Of a stretch of DNA of 64,000 bases, positions 57,561 through 64,000 are shown one piece after another (position 1 is the stretch's first letter; the number at the start of each line of letters is the position of its first letter). The DNA is taken from contig NC_092579.1 in assembly GCF_037975245.1 (NCBI RefSeq), positions 3,928,001 through 3,992,000 on the forward strand. Reading direction: 5' to 3'. Origin of the DNA: Apostichopus japonicus. Taxonomy: Eukaryota > Echinodermata > Holothuroidea > Aspidochirotida > Stichopodidae. The position numbers and the translations under genes are program-made. The notes below the pieces were generated by a model. The model had not been told where the DNA came from. It ran no database searches and saw nothing but the letters and a program-made list of their open reading frames with translations.

Positions 57561-60479
57561 TTTACTATGAAGGATTTTAAGAAACATTGTAGGCTAGATT
57601 GAAAGTTGTTAAGTTTTTGATTGGTAGATGTTTTAACATGTTTTAGTCACCACGTGAAGACACCAAAGAAAAATAAAGACATTGCACCATAGAAAATGAT
57701 TTGTTTGACTGTATTTCTGCAATGTAAAATGAAGATGATGACGTCATAACTGTAATTGAGTAATCGCGAGAAGACCTATGAGATTACTCGACTACAAAAT
57801 AAAGTCGAATATCAGCACTTCTGTAACTCTTCTTATTAATATACATATTTCATACATTTCAAAGACTTTGAAAACATTTTTCATTCTGCATGAATGTTAA
57901 ACTATTTAGAGATGAACTGTAATATGAAAGTTTATTTTAAACCTTTGCACTGTCTCTACTATTTGCACTTGAAATTTAAAATTCCTTCCAAAGCATCACA
58001 ATGTAACTGTGTAATTGCCCTAATACTTACTCAAACTAAGTTAAAGTTAGACCACATGCCTAGGCTAACGATCGCCTAGGCCTAACTTACCATAGGCTAG
58101 GGCAAATAGGGGAAATAAGTTAGGGCTTGGATACTTAGGCCTAGTAACTTAAACTGTAGCCTAGTGTGCAGGCCCTAGCTCAGCCAACTCAGTTCTAATC
58201 CAACTTAAGATTTAAAGTGAGTTGGCTAGTATTACTGGTTTAAGTCTCACTCGGATCCGGACCGGGTGTCATAATTTGCACTATACAGCTAGAGAATAGT
58301 TTGGCATCCAGATAACATTGGATAATAGTGTGGCATATGTTATGGATTTCAAATGTTGTACTTGTGAATAGTTATTGGTTATTGTTATTTGTATCTGTGT
58401 GTACATTTTGTCGTTGCATTTCAATATTTAATCATCATTATGATATATGTTGTATTTGTGAATGATTAGTGGTAATAAAATGTATGGTGATAGTGTGAAG
58501 GGAGAAGAAAATGATATTCTTCATTTGTCTTTGTGTGTTTATTATGTCGCTGCATTTAAATCACGGTTTATTATGACAAATAATAATGGTGATAGTGTAA
58601 ATTACAGGAATATAAAACATTTCATTTGTCTCCATGTGCGTCAAAATGATATAGTTACATATGAACGAAATGAATACCATAAATCATGACAGAGCCTGGT
58701 TAGGGAAGCTTTATGCGATTACGATGTTCCTTCCTATTCTGCTAATACTGTAACAAGCCAGAACCTTTATAACGGCAGTGTCTGTATGGGTTTATACGTC
58801 AATTGGGTCCATCAATGTGTTCCCATAAAGCATATGTAATTAACAATATGAAAAGCGAAGTTTCATTCTGCTTATAACTTGGACCAGTGGTATGTGTATT
58901 TGCCATAAGATAACAGCTGGGCTTTATCAATCAGCTATCAACCAATCACTAAGCAATGCAGCGACGATATCTGTTTAGAAATATACTGGTCTTAATCAGA
59001 GAGCAGTATTGAGTGTAAGGTCAACGGGCAATGAGTGAGAACAATGGCTTTTACAGGCCATCAAATTCTCAGGAAATGGAATTCGTTCCTCCCCTCAAAC
59101 ATTCCAAATGAAAATATTACTCTGAAACTGTAGAAATTAGTTTTATTTCCCACATTTACATATCCACACACGAGCACCAGTGTGCACAACCCACAACCAC
59201 ACAAGGCAACAGAAGCAATATATTCAGTAAAACTGCTGTGTGGGGTACACACAAACTGTACAACCAACACACAATAAGACACATCATTCTCTAATTCTAA
59301 TGAGGCATGATCCTTTCCCTTGCATATGCCTAGGGTATCCCGCAGAATTATCCTTGAATCCATGACCTTACGTTAGACAGCTAAAGCTTATGAAGGGATA
59401 ACCTAACAGACAAAGCTTAACGCTACAGGTAGCATACGCCCATTAAAAGCCGCATTGACTTACACACTATATCACAAAAGTAATGTGGTCTCTATGTGAT
59501 CATGTGGTCTCTATGTGTCTACACAGAAGTTTTCATTAGCTAAACGCTACCCATTTGTGGATAGCTGACAAGTTGGCCTTTCAGGCACCATCAATCTTCC
59601 GTACCATGACCGCGCAGATTTTTGGCTATTTTGTCACTTGTAAACAAACCGCTTCACTCAGTAGTAAACAATTTTTTTGAAATTGAAATAGTCAACTTGA
59701 AAGAAACCAATACAGGTCAATGGTTATTGGATTACAATAGCGTAACTCCCAACATTGGACATTTGGTTCTCAAGTTATTGCAAAAATACTAGTTTTTGAC
59801 CACTTATTGACCTTTGTTGACTTTGGATCACATGACCGTTATGTTTGGAAACGATCCCTGACCCCATTCACAAATACTCCCAAAATATCAATCATTTCGG
59901 ACCCTGTCAATGGGAGTTGTTGCATTTTAATGTTTTGCATTTTTTTACTGCATTTTCCCGGGATAGCCATGGCACACTGAGTGGAGAACTGAAATAATAC
60001 AAGCAAGAAAAATGTTTGCCACGTACTTCTCAGATACCGAATATTACACTTTTTAGACATTTAAAGTTTCATAAAACACTCCACTTGCTCGAGTTATTAG
60101 ATGCGAAAAAAAGTTTTTCAAAGTTGGTTCTTTAGTCAGGAGTATAGAACTTACCACCTGATCGCTATAACATGTCTATGTTGTGAAAAGTACACCTACT
60201 CTTTCGAAAAAACGGGTAAAATAAAATTCAATTTCAAAGTGGAATGCGCAATGTATATATGTACAACGCAAAGCGCCCTCACTTTTTATCAAGGCTTCAC
60301 TCCTTAAACACACGGTCATACACTGTTTCAGCATTCTTCATAGTTCAATTTCTATGGGCCCAAATGACCTACGCTAGGGTCTAGCCCCAGTTTTATAGTT
60401 TAAACCTAGATGTTTGGTGGACCATAGGCTAGGCCTGCGTTTCTTATTCAAATTTGGTGTCTAATACTGACGGCCATTG

Positions 60480-60780
60480 GGCCTAGGGAGCACAATTTAC
60501 AAAAGTCACAACTCCACAAAACGTATGACATATCTCATGTCTTCGTGATATCGTGTCTTCAAGGTTTTCACAATATGGCCCCTAGTGACCCCCAATGACC
60601 TTTGACCTCACCAAAACCATAGGGATCTTGAACTCAACGTGCCACAACTACATACTAAATATGAAATTGGTCCAAGCTTCCCTTCTTGAGATATCGTGTT
60701 TACAAGGTTTTCACAATCTGACCCCTGGTGACCCCAAATGACCTTTGAACTCCTCTAAAAAATAATAGACTTCCTATTCC
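60480..60780. repeat. TGACCT-rich interspersed repeat (unit 3 copy)
   Basis: Unit 3 equivalent of 7,690-8,100, with CCCAATGACCTTTGACCTC and GACCCCTGGTGACC. It is truncated at about 60,770 by a deletion that removes roughly 0.4 kb present in units 1 and 2. Confidence 0.6.
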
Positions 60781-60879
60781 AATCTGTGAATAAATGTTTT
60801 CGTAATATGCCGTTTATTTAGTGCTCTAGCAACTTGTTAACAAGCGAGAACTCCCTCATCATAAATCTATTATTGACAC

Positions 60880-61008
60880 ATTGTTGCTTGAACACAATAT
60901 TGTTTCTTTTGAAATCTCTGACAAGTCTTGCACATCTTTCGGTTTCTTTCTTCGTCAGGGCTTTTTCTAATTTTGTAATGTTTGTGAAGAAATCAGTGAA
61001 TTTCGGTC
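60880..61008 (-). pseudogene. remnant of a DED exon (unit 3)
   Basis: Minus-strand FTNITKLEKALTKKETERCA then RLVRDFKRNNIVFKQQC matches the 3' half of the gene's last exon. Same position in the unit and same sharp upstream limit as the copies at 8,378 and 22,565. Confidence 0.8.
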
Positions 61009-61540
61009 GGCATCTGTGTAGTTACATCATGATACCAAGATTGAACTGAATCGGACATAGGCTTGAAGAGATTTTGACATTTTACGAGTTTAATATTAAA
61101 GCCCGCCCACTCATAAATATTCATTAGAAGGGAACCACAAACAATCGGGCACATATACACATCATGGTGCAACTCCCTACCCAGCATTACAATGACTTAA
61201 CTTGTGGTTGTTGAGATAGCATGTTTGAAATCTAGCCGTCACATCCACACACACAAGTTATCATGACTGCATTGATTATGGTTATCATCGAAACCTAAAC
61301 TTACAGCATACACACACACGCTGACATGAATGTATAAGTTAGTTGTAATTGTTTGCTTATCAAAGCCAAGAATGGAGTATATAGTCACATAAGGAATTTA
61401 CATACACAACCATGTAAGATGGGGAGAAGAATAATGTATATAAGTCACTCATACAGGTGTAATTAAGCATATAATCCTGTTTAATAAGCTCCAACTGTAA
61501 TTAACAGTGATTACAGAAAGACTTACTGACTTCCTCTGCC

Positions 61541-64000
61541 GAAAAAGACCACGAAATCGTGAGAAAATAGGAAATTATATTGAAAGGAATTTATGTTATG
61601 TTTTTATTCAAACTGTTCCGTGTAAGCATGTTGTAAAATTATATACTTCCCTATACTGGAGTGCTGTTCATAAACATTCATAAATGTTTTCTTTATACTT
61701 ACAATAATAGACGTCTCTGTAAGACAGGTTCAGGTGAGGTACAGCTAATATTCTTCGATAGGTCTTGAATATAACCTTGTTCTTGATATAGTTCGATACG
61801 TTGTTTTTTTTTGTATGCTGAGTTTCTTGCAGGTCAACGAAGCGTGAAGTGATAACACAAATTTCACACAGATGGCCCTTTGAGATAACTGAAAAGACAA
61901 CGAAATGATATGTTTTTGATCAGAGTATGAAAAAAATTATTAAAAACTGTAAAAAAACCTGAATTTTATATAATAAACGCTGAACAGCTGAAGTGTGGCG
62001 CACGAAAGATGTAGTGGAGGGTTGACTGTTAGGGTAAAAGAGGAGAACAGGCTTGATCTGATCTGGTATCTAGCAAATTAATAAAATGATAGAACTAATC
62101 TTTGACCTCCTACATATAAATCATATCGCGTGATGTTTAAGTCAAAATTGAATTAAAAGCAGTTCGTGTATGTTGTCCTTCTTGTTTAATTGAACATAGT
62201 TGAATCTTACTCGAAATGTGATGTCGTACCTTACCAAATACATAGAAATTCATTCTCGAAAAGGTAGCGAGAGGAGGAGTGGAGGGACCGGGGGGACTGG
62301 GTTAATATCAATACAGGTGATCTTCCTGTTAAGATCATCACTGAGATAATTACATAGCCTGAGATATCCCTCTCCCTCAATCTACCTTCCATTGAGTAAG
62401 TGGGCCGCCATATTGGTCCCTCTAACCAGTCCAATATAAGTCTGCAAAAGTTTAATAACGTTATAGCGTCTTTCTTATAGTTACGGTGAACTTGTGTGGT
62501 CAACGGTCCCATAGTATTATCTAATAGCGGAATATTGAGAAATTCTATACGATTTTCCGTTATGATTTAAACTAGAAACCTGACAAAGTAAGGAGATGAA
62601 CTAAGTATTTCACATCTAGTATACTGGACATTTTAGTTAGTTGGGGGGGGGGGGGGGGAGTGAGGTTGGGGGATTCGGACGGGAGTATATAGAGTGGATA
62701 CAAATATGTTCCAAAATCGGTTCATCTTGTGTGTCAGTGCACATGCATGCAGGCCACAGATGATGAGCTTCCTGTATAAGCTTCGTTCTTCTATGAGTCA
62801 GCCTTAACTTCCATTCCTGTATATATGTATTGTACTGCTTTAATACTTAATGTGAGGAGTTCCTAGGCAACACTGACGTTATTTAGCACCTTGGACTACC
62901 CATGTAATGATGTGGTTTCGTTTTAGCTCGAGCTAGTTGCATAATAAAAATAAAAATAAAATAAAACTGTTAGCAAACTGCATATCCACTAGAGAGCCTG
63001 TTTAGGAGAATGTGTAAAGGCCTGACTTTTCGATCCTACCAAGATCTTCTTCAAAGGCTAAATGACAAGTAACAGTAACAGAAGGGACAAAAACACGCAC
63101 AGAATACAGACAGGTTAATGAGCATGGTGAACACAAAGTGATATATGTAAGGGGATTAGTAGACAAGGGATGGAGCGAGGAGAGAAAGAAACCAAGAACG
63201 GAAGAGGAGAGGTGGGAGATAAACAGTGGAGGGACAAAAAGAGGATTAAGGGAAGGGGTAGGGAATATAGGGGCGTATCCAGGATTTTCTAACCCGGGGA
63301 GCGCGAATTACTATCTAAGCGGAGCGCCGCCATCGATTGGCGCGCAGCGTACAAGAAAATTTCTGGTTTTGATACCCCCCCCCCCCCCCAGATCACCGGA
63401 AATGACACTTCTCGGGCTTGAAATGACCAACCAGATGTAAACTTTTGCCCGAGAACCAAAAGTTTCCCAATAGTTTTTTCCTTCTTCATCCATTACCTTT
63501 TCGAAGATTGTCACCAGTCACACATCCTGTTCGACCTCATCGCATTTCATGTGAATGGTGGTCAGGAAATTTTCGATAATTCAGACACAGTTAATTTATT
63601 GGTGTACAAATATTAAAACCGCACCCGATACTCATGGCTAGTATAGTAACTACTGTTCATGTTCCACAACCGTGCATCAGTAACTACTGCGCTGTGTTCG
63701 TAACACGGTAACATGAGTTATGGTGACACAGTAATTACTGCAAAGCTGTTACACGTTCCCATGTAAGACAAAGAACTGCGCGACTGGACAAGGAGTCTAT
63801 TAGTATTTGACGTGGTAAACTATTACGATATTAAGGCCTAATTTAGACGTAGAGCTACTCATAAGGCTAATCTAGATTCCCCCTCCCCCACCTTAGGTCC
63901 CGCTTTGTATATCTGTTTTGTATCTATTTGAGACTTGCACACTATCACCTGTCCGTGAAGAATGTTTTAATCAAATGGATTTACTAATTCGATTAGAAAA
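61541..64000. repeat. segmental duplication unit 4 (partial, left part)
   Basis: Starts GAAAAAGACCACGAAATCGTG and follows 9,045-11,200 and 52,168-54,310 in order to the window edge. It contains one insertion (62,942 to about 63,350) absent from the sister copies. No gene. Confidence 0.85.
62942..63280 (+). repeat. inverted copy of the Lys/Arg-rich repeat, inserted in unit 4
   Basis: Shares CAGAATACAGACAGGTTAATG and GGATTAGTAGACAAGGGATGG with the repeat at 57.1-57.4 kb but in the opposite orientation, and is absent at the same place in units 2 and 3. At its right end (63,270) TAGGGGCGTATCCAGGATTT resembles a TIR-element end. Confidence 0.6.

Larger units (their letters stand above)
52168..61540. 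repeat. segmental duplication unit 3 (complete)
   Basis: Starts GAAAAAGACGACGAAATCGTG and ends TTCCTCTGCC. It is 9.4 kb long, carries none of the TIR, Penelope or LTR insertions of units 1 and 2, and so gives the empty-site sequence for them. It contains the DED remnant (60,880-61,008) and half-site repeat (60,480-60,780). No intact host gene. Confidence 0.88.

Overview
Animal genomic DNA, AT-rich, with multi-exon genes and long introns. It most resembles a deuterostome invertebrate. An echinoderm such as a sea cucumber is my best guess, from the ZU5/UPA/death-fold gene, Penelope-like and hAT elements and intronic repeats built on TGACCT; this is inference, not proof. No bacterial or viral genome organisation is present.

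The core of the window (about 23.3-49.7 kb, minus strand) is one large gene that I rebuilt exon by exon. Nineteen coding exons with good splice sites and fully consistent phases encode about 1,650 residues: an N-terminal beta-propeller, a death-effector-like (DED-like) domain, a long coiled coil, a second DED-like domain, then two copies of the module ZU5-UPA-DED. Exons 7-12 and 14-19 have the same phase series (1-1, 1-0, 0-0, 0-0, 0-1, DED) apart from one extra linker exon (13), so the C-terminal half arose by internal duplication. The propeller exon carries one frame break near 49,024-49,029. The true 5' end is not settled.

The gene sits inside an array of tandem segmental duplications. A unit of about 9.4 kb (without insertions) occurs as a partial copy (4,439-9,044), a copy swollen by insertions (9,045-23,231), a third copy (52,168-61,540) and a partial fourth (61,541-end). 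The 29-kb gene block lies exactly at the point where one unit ends and the next begins elsewhere. Each unit carries a remnant of the gene's last DED exon, so the array appears to descend from a decayed paralogous gene cluster.

Transposons hit individual copies after duplication, so the other copies serve as empty sites. They include a decayed Ty3/Gypsy element at the left edge (326-4,438), a second LTR insertion of the same family (6,506-6,967), hAT-like elements with 8-bp target duplications (11,271-11,920; 15,073-16,180; 15,301-15,692; 17,706-18,594), a further terminal-inverted-repeat element (16,914-20,063) and, inside that, a broken Penelope-like retroelement with a hammerhead-ribozyme-like motif.

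The introns hold non-coding arrays: two long repeats full of TGACCT half-sites, several minisatellites, microsatellites and SINE-like fragments. No tRNA, rRNA or CRISPR array was found.
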